Assembly (NCBI GenBank): GCA_025449115.1
Contig: JAHLKC010000007.1
Coordinates: forward strand, 248,001 to 312,000
DNA length: 64,000 bases
Direction of reading: 5' to 3'
Source of the DNA: Chytridium lagenaria
Lineage: Eukaryota > Chytridiomycota > Chytridiomycetes > Chytridiales > Chytridiaceae
In this document: positions 22,348-34,476 of the stretch, one piece after another
How positions within the stretch are numbered: the first letter of the stretch is position 1
Layout of the letters: every line of letters begins with the position of its first letter
Position numbers and translations under genes: made by a program
Notes under the pieces: generated by a model
The model's input: only the letters and a program-made list of their open reading frames with translations
What the model was told of the DNA's origin: nothing
Database searches by the model: none

Positions 22348-24040
22348 ATGTCGATGGACTCGGATTTTGAAGACGACGAGGATCAACACCGCTTCACTAA
22401 CGAATATATTGGTTTCCATCCCCCAAAAACCTCATGGAAACCAGACAGAGTCTCACCATCTATCGATCCCGCAACGTTTTTCGCAAAATACGTCGCAACA
22501 AGAACACCATGCATATTCACCTCCGCACTCGTCGACAAGGAATGGAAGGCAAGTGACCGCTGGACTCCATCCTATCTCAAAACCCAAGCCGGTGACGCCG
22601 TGGTCCAAGTGGAAACGCGCAAAGATGCCCACGACACATTTGGTTCTGGCCGTCCCCGCATCCAAGCGCTGTTCCGAGATGTCGTCGACGACCTTTTAGA
22701 AGGCAACACCGACATCTACCTCTCGACGCAATACATTCAAGCATTAAAACCCGCCCACGATGACGCTGATACAACTAGAATAGCGATAGGACATGAATTT
22801 GATCTCGTTGAACGGTTTGAGGAGTTTTGTGGACAGCCTTTGAGGAGGTTGTTGGGGGATTTTCCGTTGAGGCCAAAGGTGATGGGGGGGCTTGTACCTC
22901 AGCAAGTGAATTTGTGGTTGGGGGCATCAGGGGAGACGGGGAGCAGTTCAGGTTTGCATCATGGTAAGTTTATTTTTTTCCATTTTCCTTTTTAATTGTT
23001 AACGCCTAGCTTAGATTTTGCCGACAATATATACGTGCTGATGAAAGGACGGAAAAGGTTTACGCTTTTTTCACCGCGGGATGCAGAAGTATGCATGATG
23101 ATTTCGTGTAGAGTTTCTAATGGTTATTATAGAATCTATATCTGTACGGAAGATGCATAAGGTTCATAGCAACGGGCTTATGCAATTTGACGGTGGCAAG
23201 ATCCGCGGAGACGGCGCTTACGTCGGAGATGTCCTTCGTTGGAAGCTGCGAAAAGCCAAGAAACATCTTGAAGATGTGTCTGGAACAGCTGAAGAGAAAA
23301 GGGCGAAAAAGGACGTTGAGCAGGCTGCATTTGCGTTGATGGAGTATCAGGCTGATGATGAGGATATTGAGGATGAGGATTTGGGGTTGATTGATGATGA
23401 TTATCAGGATGATGATGAAGGAGAGGAGGAGATGGTGATGGAAGATGAGGAAGAGGAGGATGATGAGGAGGAGGAGGGGGAGAATGAGTTTGCAGAGGAT
23501 GAAGCTATGATTGCAGAGGATGATGATGACGATGATGATGAAGATCCTTCTGAACCCCCAAGTTTCAGCAAGATTAATCCAAAAATCCTGCACGGTCGTG
23601 AACCCAACATAGATTTTCCTTTACTTAGAATGCAACCAAAATCACGTTTGAATTAAAGGAAGCGAGATGCTTTACTTACCTGCATGTAAGCCTTGGATTA
23701 TACATCATAATATAATTTCGTTCGCGTAGCTTGGTTCCATGAAGTGCATAGTTATCCGCCTAATGCCTCAAAATCGCCTATTCACCTCGCCTTTAACTAC
23801 TGGTACCACCCCCCAACAACCTCCTCCTTCAAATCCCCCTACGAAGACCCATACTGGGAAGAACGGTGGCGCGAAATGACAAGTCTCCTAGACGGTCAAC
23901 TTGGCCCCATGGCGAGTTTGATGGCCAGAAGAATCCGGGATCTTGGATGGTTCGTAGAAAGTCTGATGGAAAATATTTGGGAGAGGCGACGAAAGCTACA
24001 CGGCCTAATAAGATTGTTATGGAGTAATGAGGATTTCTAA
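22348..24040 (+). CDS. JmjC/cupin_8-like dioxygenase with acidic insert
   Basis: A probable Fe(II)/2-oxoglutarate-dependent oxygenase. The start at 22348 gives MSMDSDFEDDEDQHRF. Exon 1 holds FFAKYVATRTPCIFTSALVD (a 'PV.I.G' equivalent), DIYLSTQYIQ and GGLVPQQVNLWLGASG, then SSGLHH. A splice at about 22964 (CATCATG|GTAAGT) to AG|ATTTTGCC gives the metal site HHD followed by FADNIYVLMKGRKRFTLFSP, whose Lys fits the 2-oxoglutarate site. The third ligand is in the last exon: WFHEVHSYPPNASKSPIHLA, then FNYWYHPPTT. In between is a fungal-specific basic segment (LRWKLRKAKKHLEDV) and an almost pure Asp/Glu tract (23350-23545). MLYLPA at 23668 is the conserved turn before the HEV histidine. The substrate is unknown; the protein resembles a family found across fungi. 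Confidence 0.85.
23346..23545 (+). repeat. GAT/GAG-rich acidic coding tract
   Basis: About 200 bases made almost wholly of GAT, GAG, GAA and GAC codons inside the JmjC-like gene. It encodes an uninterrupted acidic loop between the first strand pair and the third iron ligand. Confidence 0.85.
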
Positions 24041-24088
24041 GCAGATCTCTATTTTGCTTGATTTGTTGGTTTGTTTTTTATGGAGGTT

Positions 24089-24790
24089 TTACATCAAATG
24101 GAGGTTCATCGCAATGGGAATGATGATGATGGCAGATGCAGCTAATACAATAATCACAATAATGATTTTCATTTTCAAGTCCTAGAAGTAATATTACGTG
24201 TTTTAGATATATAGTCTAACTGAAAAGAGGATATTCTATGGGAAGTTGAAAGTGGGAAAACGTGTGCAAACCTTATACCACTGTAATTTTAATGACCACG
24301 AACGACGCGTTCAAATTGGAAATAAATAAGTGAGTGTCAAAATGTAATATGATCACAAAAGAACGAAAAGTCGTACCCTGCATGGTAACATATATCCAGT
24401 CATCAGTAAATATTGAATGCTCCTTTTAATTTCACTTACATCTGAGCTTTAACCTTTGCCGCCCCCCTTCCTGAACTGAATGGCTCCCTGCTTCAAATCC
24501 GCCGTCTTGCTCTGTAAATCCTCCAACTTCTCACCCCTCATAATCACCTTCTCCACATTCGTATGCATGATATTTATGACCTCATCCACCTTATAAAACT
24601 TTTTAGCGCATTCTTAGCATACTGCTATTACCTGAGCTTGAACTTGCGCGGTTTTCGCTGTGCCCGCCTTTCCGGCTGTTGCTTGCGTTTGCACGGTTTT
24701 CGCGCTTGAGGGTCTGGAAATTGAAGGGGAGGAGGCTGACGGGGAGGATGCGGCTGGACCCACGCTTGCGCTTCTGCTCTTAGAGGGCAT
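24089..24790 (-). CDS. Snc/VAMP-type R-SNARE (synaptobrevin)
   Basis: A vesicle SNARE for exocytic and endosomal fusion, tail-anchored in vesicle membranes. Exon 1 (24790-24632) encodes MPSKSRSASVGPAASSPSAS and ends VQAQ. A 41-nt GTAATA...TATAAG intron leads to the SNARE helix VDEVINIMHTNVEKVIMRG, EKLEDLQSKTADLKQGA. The zero-layer Arg is the R of IMRGEKL. The helix continues IQFRKGAAKVKAQM only if one G is removed from a six-G run (about 24471-24476). As read, a stop follows after QFRKGGGKG. A 9-nt micro-exon TGGTATAAG (24280-24272), flanked by ACAG and GTTTGC, supplies WYK. The last exon (24181-24089) gives DLKMKIIIVIIVLAAS, the membrane anchor, and ends NLHLM. The order matches yeast Snc1 (WYKDLKMK). 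The exon 2-3 join is one base short at the donor, so a second base error or an odd splice is needed. Confidence 0.85.
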
Positions 24791-25694
24791 GGTTGTTTGT
24801 TTTTTTTGGACGAAGACACAGCTTGTGCTATAGGATCGTCTTTAACTTTTTATACGGTCGCAGACAATGGATATTATTTTTGATAGGGCATGATGAAACT
24901 GTGTCTCATTGCCATATCAAAAGAAGAGCGGGTCGTGAACGTGAATAAAGGATTCTGATCGGGTAGACTTGTTGGAGAATAGGGTTAGTTTTATGTTCGA
25001 GATGCTCTCGTTCTTTCTTTTTCTTTTGAGCCTCTTTTGGCCCATTTTCTTCTGAACGTTGTTTAGTGTTTTCTACTACAGACTATGCTTGTTTTCACAC
25101 CAAATAGGAATTGGATGGCTTTCAAAGATGCAACATCTTCTTATAGAGTCTTACGTAGTCTTAAATTTTTGGTAAAGGCCTCATCCCTTGGAAGAATGAA
25201 CATAAAAATAAAAGAGTGATATTCAAAGAAAGTGAAGCAGAAGTCGCAGTTTCATAAATAAAATCACGATCTCGAACGCTTTAAGTAGATGACTCATGGA
25301 GGGGTGTGTGGTAGTCGGTGAGGTGCCCCGGCCGCACCATGAGCGGGTGTCCGTCCCTCGTGCTCGTTGATTTAACCAAATCACATTGTTGAAATCTTAC
25401 TGTGACAATCTTAGGTCTGACAATTTTGGCAGTGTGAGGACATCATCATTGACGACGGTCTTCCTCTTCACCAGCGCCAGTCTTTTCCTGCACGAGGGAC
25501 CGTCACCGCTCTCCACCCCCATTAAAAATCTTTAATTCTACTCTTTCGTCAAAGCCGATAAACTTGCTGGTCTGGAAGTCGTTGTAATTCTGCAGCAACG
25601 CACACTCGTCTGTGGTCATGATAGAAGCCGGGATATCACTCCACACTGATTAATACCACCCCCTACATCCAACAGAAGAGCCATCCAAAAGCTC
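24791..25694. other. shared upstream region of R-SNARE and adenylate cyclase
   Basis: About 900 bases between divergent genes, AT-rich near the SNARE. A GC-richer, CT-rich portion (25300-25690) precedes the cyclase start and looks like a 5' leader. No gene recognised. Confidence 0.6.
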
Positions 25695-28600
25695 ATGGAC
25701 GAAGAAAACTTCTCTGTTCGAGCGAACGAGAAAAAAGATGATAGTCAGAACCTCATCAAAACAACAAGCGGCAGCAAATCCACGGTCATAAGGAACATCG
25801 ATGCATCATCGCCGGGGCTTGATGACGATACATTGGATCACGGCAATTCTCCAAACAACGACAAAGTGGGTGAATTGTGGAAGGAAACTCAAACCATTCT
25901 CCAATCGCTCGACGACAGGGTTGTGAATTCGCCAAAGGGAACCCGAAAAGCAAATTCACCCGCTCGCAGCATCTTTCCAAACTCTTCACACGGATCCCCT
26001 GCAGCTGTTCGTGTAAAAAAGTTTGACAAGGGCCCATGGGAGTCTGTGGATGAGAATCTCGTGTCTTCAGTGGATTGCATGTTGAATGAACTTGGTAGTT
26101 CGTTCAATAGCAACCGAAACTCAAGGATGGAGGAAGGATCCCCGCGAGCCATGGAATTCTTGCCTGACCTATGCTCAACACCTACAGTTCATTCTAGAGA
26201 ATTCTTTCATGAGGTCAAGTCTCCGGAATTACGAACTCCCAAGGGCATTCAAGTAAAACCTCGTGCGGATTCCCTGAAATCACCAGATACGTCGGAGTTG
26301 AGGAGGAGTAATTCACCACGAAACTCTGCATCTGTGAGGGAAGGCGAATCAGGGTCCCCCTTACGAGATATTCTCAGGGATCGTAGCTCGGTAGGTAAGA
26401 CTGGAGATCGGAGGATATTAGATGCAGAAGGTGCATTGAAATCGCCATCGGTCAAAGATCAAATCACCTCACCCCTTCGAGAAGAAATCACCATGGAGCA
26501 CTCTACGCTTCCTGAAACGAAAGATATTTTCGAAGAAATCGATGGCCTTTCTCTGTCAAATCCGCCGCGTTCTACTTCAGAGGAAGTGGTTGAAACGCGC
26601 TCCGACATCGACTCGATTGAACACCAATTTTGTCACAACCGCTATATCAGATAAAAAGGACGCTGTGACCGTTCGAGTCAACTCAAAGGCATCGGAAGGT
26701 GTGGAATCTCAGCAATCGCAATTTTCCAAAAGCGAAAAAGATCTCCACCCAACCTCCGAGCCCTCAGACTTAAATTTTAGAGATGCAAGCTCTCTTCCAA
26801 ATCTCCTCAACGTTAAGCAGGCGGAAGACCCAAGAATCGAGTCTCAAATGAAGGCCGAGTCTCTTTCGTCAAAAGACAGAAAGGAGAGGAAAACATGGAT
26901 GCCAAAGTTTGGGCTGGGAAGGAGAAATAAGGATCATGAAAATCGAAAGACGATATCGGGTTCTATGGATACTTCGCAATCGTTCTCTGACGACGAAATT
27001 ATGCGAAAGTCTCAGAATGTGCGTCAACAGCCGACAGATCAAAAGGTACGATAATGTAAAATTTCGGCGTATAATTTAACATTGCGTTTTATTTTGCATC
27101 TGCTCGCAAAAGACTCAGCCAATAGGTAAGTTACGCGATTTAGATTTCGTTGTTAACTTGCATCTTAGAACCTTCAGCTGATAAGAAAGGAAGAACAAGA
27201 GCGGCCACAGCCCCAACCTCCCACAGTCGTCCCATCTTTAGCATCTTTGTCACAAAATCCTTTGGCAGTTCCACCGTCTTCACCTCCCCCGAATCCTCTG
27301 AATCCGAGCTTCAAAAAGAGCATAACAAAGCCGTCCAAAACTCCACCTCAAAAGTTCACGCACCATCGCCCTTGCAAGCGTCCATGGGTGAAGATAATGA
27401 TGAGAGATGTATTATACGAGTGTTCAAGCATGATCATAGCTCGACAATCATCAATTGCCGACTGCACGCGACGGCAGCGGAGGTAGTAAAACTCGTCGCA
27501 AGAAAGTTTTTCATACCAGAGGCCGCAAAATGCAGCTTGGTTTTCCAAACCACTTTCTTTGGTGAGAACATTTTACACATTGAAGTAGTATTAAAATTTT
27601 GTAGAACGTGTACTCAAACCAGACGAATGTCCCGCCATGCTTCAAACCCGAACTCTCAAAAGTTTTGGCTACCGTTCCATCGACAAATTTAACACCGTTG
27701 TCATGGAAGATGTCACAGCTCTTCTCCGATTCACACTGCGCGACTCCAACTATTGGCAAGAAAAGGTAAAATCCGCTACACATCCGCACCTCTAATGATC
27801 GCAGGCGAGCCGGATGCAGAAAATGACGATAAAGCCTCATTTTAGCCTATCGGGTCTAAATCCTCTAACGCTGGCGTTACCTCAAAGCGCTGAAGCTTCA
27901 AATATTGAGATTCTCGATCTTTCAAGGTGTCCAAATATCGCAGATATACCGGCAAAATTCGCGGAAGACTTGATAACGCTACGTTCGTTAATGATGTCAA
28001 ATAACTACCTCGAGAAGCTTCCTCGAAGTATTGGTGTTCTCTCAACACTCGTCGAGTTAGATTTAAGCTCAAACCGTCTATCAAAACTCGAGGACGCTGG
28101 TATTGAGCAGCTTCCGTGTCTTGAGGTGTTAAACCTTTCAAGAAATAGATTGCTGAGGTTTCCAGCATCTATTGCAAAAGCGTGTCAGAGACTCAAGAGC
28201 CTTGACTTATCAAATAACCGCCTAACGTCATTCCCTGAAGAAATTTTGTGACCATCTCGGAAACTCTTTACGACTACTCGATGTATCGTATTGTAGAATT
28301 CACGGCGCAATACCGTCAACAATTGGAAATCTTAAAACCCTTTTAATACTCAGAGTAGCGTTTAACACCATGCAAGGGAGTCTACCTCTTGAGTTTGGGA
28401 AATTAGAGGAATTGCTGGAATTGGATTTGAGGGCCAACAAGTTTGGAGAAAACCTTGATGGTGATGAAGTCCCCATTTTTAGCGTCCTATCCCGTTGTAG
28501 ATCGCTTGAAGTTTTGCAGGCAGATTGCAATATGACAAGATGGTATGGACGGTGGGAAGATCGGAAGGAGGCTCGTGGAGGATTTTCCGATCCATTGCTT

Positions 28601-31600
28601 TCAGAAGTAGAGGTGACGGGGACTACGTACCTGAAGAATGTTGATGGGCTGGGTAAAGCTCTTACGACGACTGTGAAGAATGAGTTGTCAGATGATACGG
28701 ACGGGGAGGGCGAGGTTGGACCTGGACGGTGTTTAGAGCTTTCAAAGCTCCGTAAATTGACCATGTCGTTCCAAGCATCGTCGCACCCTGAAAAACGACC
28801 GGCAGTGTTGAGAATCTCGAATATGACGAGTTCGTTGACGCATTTGAATTGTTCAGGAGTTGGGTTGATAGAACTACCGTTTAGAATCTTTGATAAGCTG
28901 AGGGGGTTGGAGGTTTTAAACTTAGCTGGAAATAAGTTGAAGAGGCTGCCGCCGTTCACGTTCCCAAAGGTGAGCACTAGAACAGCGTCTCCTAACGGCT
29001 CTGGTGGACCTTCATCTGTAACGAGGACATCAGGACGAGTTGGAGTGAACTTGTTAAAAGAACTCTACCTTTCCAACAATGCCTTGGAATCATTACCAAG
29101 AGAATTGGGGGACTTGCAGCAACTTGTAGTTCTCGAAATTCAGCAGAATCAGATAGTGGAACTCCCCCCTGATATTTGGAAATGCGGTAATTTACGGTTC
29201 TTAAACGCATCATCGAACTTGTTGGAAGGCTTTCCCTTACCCGATGAAGTCAAGGAACCCCAGTCTGTCGCCTCAAAGCTACGTGTTCCTCGTCAACCTA
29301 CCCGTACCGACAATATAGCCACAACCACAAGCCCAACTCAAACCACACCCTCCCCAATACTCTCCCCTCTCTCCGTCGCGTCGGACGTTTCGTCTAAAAC
29401 CCTCGTGACGCGTCGGTTAGAAGACGGGTTTCCTCCTCTCTCCCAATCCCTTGAACACCTCAAACCTCGCCAACAATCTCCTCATTGACGAAATCTACAT
29501 CCCTCTCCACCGTCTCCCCAACCTCATCCATCTGAATCTATCCCTGAACAACATTGTCGACATCACACCCATGCTTTCATCCATGCCTCATACGGTTGGA
29601 GTGAATTTATGGCATAGTCATTTGACTAGTTTGTTTTTGAGCGGGAATGCTATCGCGAGTCTGCCTGGAGAGATTGAGAAGGCGAGGAGTATCAGGTGGT
29701 TATTTTTAAATGGAAATCGATTGAGCACGGTTCCTGGAGAACTTGCGAAATTGAATCGGTTGAGGGTTTTAGATGTGAGCTGTCAACTTGGTGGGAGGGG
29801 TGATGGAAGTGGGTTGCGGTATAATATTACAAATTGGGTAAGACGGATCATTATACTTAGTAATACCAAAAACCCTTGGCATATATTGACATTTAAATAA
29901 TATCTAACACATATTACCTTTTCCCAGCCATACGACTGGAATTGGAATTGGAACATTGAGCTCCGATACCTAAACCTCTCTGGCAACACCCGTCTCGAAA
30001 TCAAACCCTCCCCCAAATCCTCCTCCTGGCAAACTGACCACAGCCTCCCCCACAAAGATCTCGCCGACTTTTCCGCCCTCACACGTCTCAAACTCCTTGG
30101 CCTCATGGACGTCACATGTCTGGTCGTCCCTCCCGACGAAACAAGTGAACGCCGTATCCGCACCACCGGCTCCGACATGCCCATGATGGGTATCCCATCC
30201 GGTTTCATCGGATACGGCGTCGCTGATATCCTGGGAATGGCTACAGACGTCCCAAGAGACTTTGATAGCCCTTTGATTCCAACCCTTCGCGCGACTTCCG
30301 AAGCCTCCATCCCGTCCCCACTTTCAGGGACAACAGTCGTCTCCACAGCCTCCACCGTCGAGCAAGACGTCATGATAGGCGTATGGGATCTCGTTCAACC
30401 CAAATTTCGTGGTCGTGACAACGAAGCACTGTTTGGTGTTTTCGACGGCCGTGGTTCCCGCGCTGGGAATCGGTTCGCTAAACACCTGTATGATCATTTT
30501 GGTACTCATTTTGCGAGGGAGTTGAGTGGGATTGAATCGGATTTAGCAGTGTCGACGAGTCAAGGTCATATCATGGAGGCGCAAGCTACGCCTGTGATTG
30601 ATCCTGCGCATATCAAGGATGCGATGAGGAGGGCGTTTTTGCATGCGAATAGGGAGTTGGGGCTTTTGTATCATAATACTGCAGAGGTCGCTTCGGAGGT
30701 TGAGGTACCTTTGAATGGACGTGGGAACAGTTTTTCGTCGACATCGAGTAGACGGAATGGGGCATTTGGGTCATTTGATTCGTCGTCGGGTGATCATCCA
30801 GCGTCGCTTGCAGGGTGTTCGGCAACGCTGATTTTCATGTTGGGGCCGTTATCCGATGAAGGAGCATCACGGTGTTCCATTTACGTGGCTAACATTGGAG
30901 ACGGGTTGGCGGCTATATCCGGCACTGGTGGCAAAACCACGGTGCTATCCAAATACCACAGCCTGCTACCTGAAGCCTTTATCGCAAAAGCCACCGCTCC
31001 TTTAAGTAACCCCAAAGTTCAAGGTGGAACCTATGACGGCATTACGATCAACATCATCAACGAGAGTGCAGCCAACAGCATAAAATCGCAGAGCGGGAGT
31101 ACTGAAGTGTTGCAATCCCACCGTCCCTCTACAATAGAGGAACCATTGTCATGGCCCGAATCCGAGATTGAGCGTATCCATTCCGCTGGCGGGTGGATCT
31201 CCTCCTCTGGTCTTGTCCACGGCACCGTCGATATCACCCGCGGTTTCGGATACTTTCCTCTCCTAGGCTCCATCATCGCCGACCCCAACATCACCCACAT
31301 GGAGTTAGATTTCGGCGACGACAGATCCCTGAAGCCTGACGACTCCCTTAAAACCGGGGACGAATTCATCGTACTCTCGTCGTACGGTATATGGCGAGCA
31401 TTGAGCATGGGGGGCAGTTACGAGGATGGCGCGAACGCTATTGTGGCGATAGCGAGGTCGGCGGCTATTTCGTCGAGACCCCATACCACCAAGGTGCCAT
31501 TGAGTAGCTCGAATTCGACGGGGACGGGGGCGTGGAATGCTTCGTCGCGAGCGGGGAATGTAAAGGGGGTTGCGAGTACGGGATGGGGGTCGGCGGCGTC

Positions 31601-33675
31601 GATGGTGAGGGATAAGGCGGTAGGGTTGGCGGGGAGTTGTGGGTCTGGACATGCGGTGATGGTGTTGGGATTGAGGGATTTGGCGAGTAGAGTGCAAGGG
31701 TGAGTCTGATGTAGAGATATTTGGTTGACCCTGGTTTTTTAGGGATCGAAGGAAATCGGTGAAATCCACGCGAAGGGGTTCCAAGGTTCATGATGAAGCA
31801 GTACGCGTTTTTTTTTTTTGTTATTTATCAATGAACGATATTTGTACTAACAATCATCAAAAGCATTCCATGTACAAGGAGATCCAACCCCCCACTGGCC
31901 GCCTAGCCCTCGTGTTCACTGACATCAAAAACTCGACCTCCCTCTGGGAAAACTTTCCCACAGCCATGCGCAGCGCCATCAAGCTCCACAACGCGACGAT
32001 GCGTCGACTTCTCCTCTCTTCAGGCGGTTACGAGGTCAAAACGGAGGGTGATGCGTTCATGGTATCGTTTCAAGATATCTTGGGGCCGTGGAATGGTGCA
32101 TGACGGCGCAGTTGGAGTTGAGGAATATTGATTGGCCGAAAGAGATATTGGGATGCGCGGATGGTGCGGAGGTGGCTTGGTGGAGGAATTCGAATAATGA
32201 ACATGTGGAGGAGTATACGGGGTCGCCGAATGAGAGTAAGGTGATGTTATTCAAGGGGCTGTGGGTGAGGATGGGGATACATTTTGGGTCACCGCTCTGT
32301 GAGGTAAGCTAATCATTTCCTTTTTAAGACTCCTACACTTGATTCAGTGTTAACGTACGCATCTAACTATTTTAATCTATATTATTATTGAAAAAAAAAA
32401 ACCAACACAAAACAACAAAAAATAAGGTCGACCCAGTAACAGGTAAGACTTGAATTTCCATTTCCAAGTTCACTACACAACAAAAAATCTGATTTCATCA
32501 TCTCAAAAACTTAGGCCGCATGGACTATTACGGCCCCGTCGTGAACCGCAGCGCCCGCGTCTCCTCCGTCTCCCAAGGTGGTCAAATCCTCGTCTCCTAC
32601 GACGCCATGAAAGAAATCCAAACCCGCATCGGCTACCGCACCTCCCTGACCCTCAAGGTCTCTCTCCAGCGCTCGCCACCAATGTCATTATGTTGGCGCA
32701 TCATTGACGGTGAAAATGTGATGGAGAGCACGTCAAAGACGGCCGGGGATGAGAAGTTTATGAATATCAAAGGGATGGGATTGCATGCTTGGTATGTTGG
32801 GGAGGTCAAGTTGAAAGGGCTGGAGGCGCCAGAGGTGTTGTATATGGTAGGTGTTTAAGGTTGGAGGCGATGATGTTAAAGTGTTTTATTTTGAAGATAT
32901 ATCCAACGGAACTCAAATTACGGCAAAAGTACTTGGCGTTGCATCAGGCAGGGGTGAGTTTTCTTTATTTCTATTTGTTGGATACACAGTGATAACACGT
33001 TGCGCGTTTTAGAACCCCCACGTTCTCCAACCCCAACGCAAACCCTCAGTCTACGCGGTCCCGCCGATGCCACGACCCCTCTCGACAAATCCCAAATTGA
33101 GAGTCTCACCAACATCTGTCTACGTCTTGAGCTCCTCGCCGCCAAAAGCGGTGACGAATGGCAAGGACGTAAATTGACGGTAGACAGTACGACGACGCCA
33201 CCATCGTCTCACTCGCATCACGGTCTCACCATCAACACGAGCAGCACAATGGTTCGAAACGCGTCAGGGTTGTTATCGCCTGCGAGGGGTGCGGGGCCGT
33301 CGCAGGTGCGGGGAGTGGAGCAACGAATCGAAGGAGTTTTTTACCGTCGAGTCATTGGTTGAAGACGACGGGGAAGGTGGGGGTGATGGATCATCCGGTG
33401 GAGAGGGCGGATAATGAATCATCGTTGGCGATTTTATCGGATTTGTCAACAAGAATAGAGGTAGAGGAAAATGAATGCAAAACATGGAGATTTATTTTTT
33501 TTTTTTCCGTTAGATTGCTGTTTCAGTATTGTATATGACGAGATCGTCACCTTTCTCAAAAGTGCTGAGATCGCTCGGTGAAGCCATGGACGATGACCCA
33601 AATCAAGTTATTCAAGCGTTACAAATGTACACACAACAATTAAGCGAGCGGAAGAAAATACCTACACCCAAATAA
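25695..33675 (+). CDS. CYR1: adenylate cyclase, fungal Ras-responsive CYR1 type
   Basis: Makes cAMP from ATP at the plasma membrane and is activated through Ras. The start at 25695 gives [14 protein letters not shown] and a long Ser/Pro-rich disordered region. Ras-association domain at about 27395-27760: [43 protein letters not shown]. Leucine-rich repeats run from about 27860 to 29900 ([16 protein letters not shown] units, [41 protein letters not shown]). A PP2C-like domain at about 30370-31710 has [19 protein letters not shown]. The DGHGG signature is altered, as is usual in these proteins. The class III cyclase domain at about 31870-32860 reads [51 protein letters not shown] and [20 protein letters not shown]. 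The C-terminal exon ends IPTPK at 33675. Frame changes near 26630 and in the LRR and cyclase parts fall in conserved sequence. All hallmark domains are present, so the gene is probably functional. Confidence 0.93.
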
Positions 33676-34476
33676 CGCATGTTTCATAACATTAGTATTT
33701 TCCTTGCCAAATAAACGGGCAAAAATGTATAATTTCAAACCAAACAATTATTAGCATTACGCGAAAAGAAAATTATTTACGCGAATACATGATCATGTCC
33801 CATTATGTCAATATTTTCCTCACCAAATAAACCGGGCAAAAACGAATAAACTCGAATAGTATATTAGTAAAATTGGCGTTCATCCTCTCAACATCAAAAA
33901 TCGTTACCAAATCCTACGAAGCAATGCCGCGAACCCAAGTATAAAAAGAAAGATTACCTATCATGACAAAACTTATCCTTTTGATAAAAAGAGGACATGC
34001 ATGGAAGGCATTATAGTCAGCTCTGCGAAATCCCCACAACAACAAAACCACAGGAACAAAACCAACTTTCTCGCCTCTGCAAAGTTCAATGAATATCAAA
34101 TGTGAAAGGATACAGTCACGACATCGGTTGTCGATCCCGCGATTCTCCAATTCCCTAAACTCTGCAGCTCCAAAAAAAAAAAAAGGAACTGACCAAGGTT
34201 TGAATCTGGAGAAGATAAAAAAAAATCCCAAGTTTGTTTTTTTTGCTTTTTACAAATGAGGCAACAAGTAAAAACAACAAAGCGAGACTAAAGCAACAAA
34301 ATAAACAAAGAAAAAAAAGGTATGAGCGACACAAAAAAAACATTGAGGATTCGAGTAAACAAAACTTAAAATCCACGAACCCAAACATGAAAATCGCACA
34401 ACTCAATCAATATGCAATAAAAAGAAGAGAGAGAGGGAGGAGGCGACGAGAGGGGATAAAACGAGGTGCACTGGTT
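33676..34476. other. convergent 3' region, no gene recognised
   Basis: AT-rich spacer between the cyclase stop and the PP6 stop. A near-duplicate phrase, GTCAATATTTTCCTCACCAA against TAGTATTTTCCTTGCCAAAT, with AAACGGGCAAAAA occurs at about 33695-33725 and 33807-33842. The rest is homopolymeric A/T. Confidence 0.6.
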
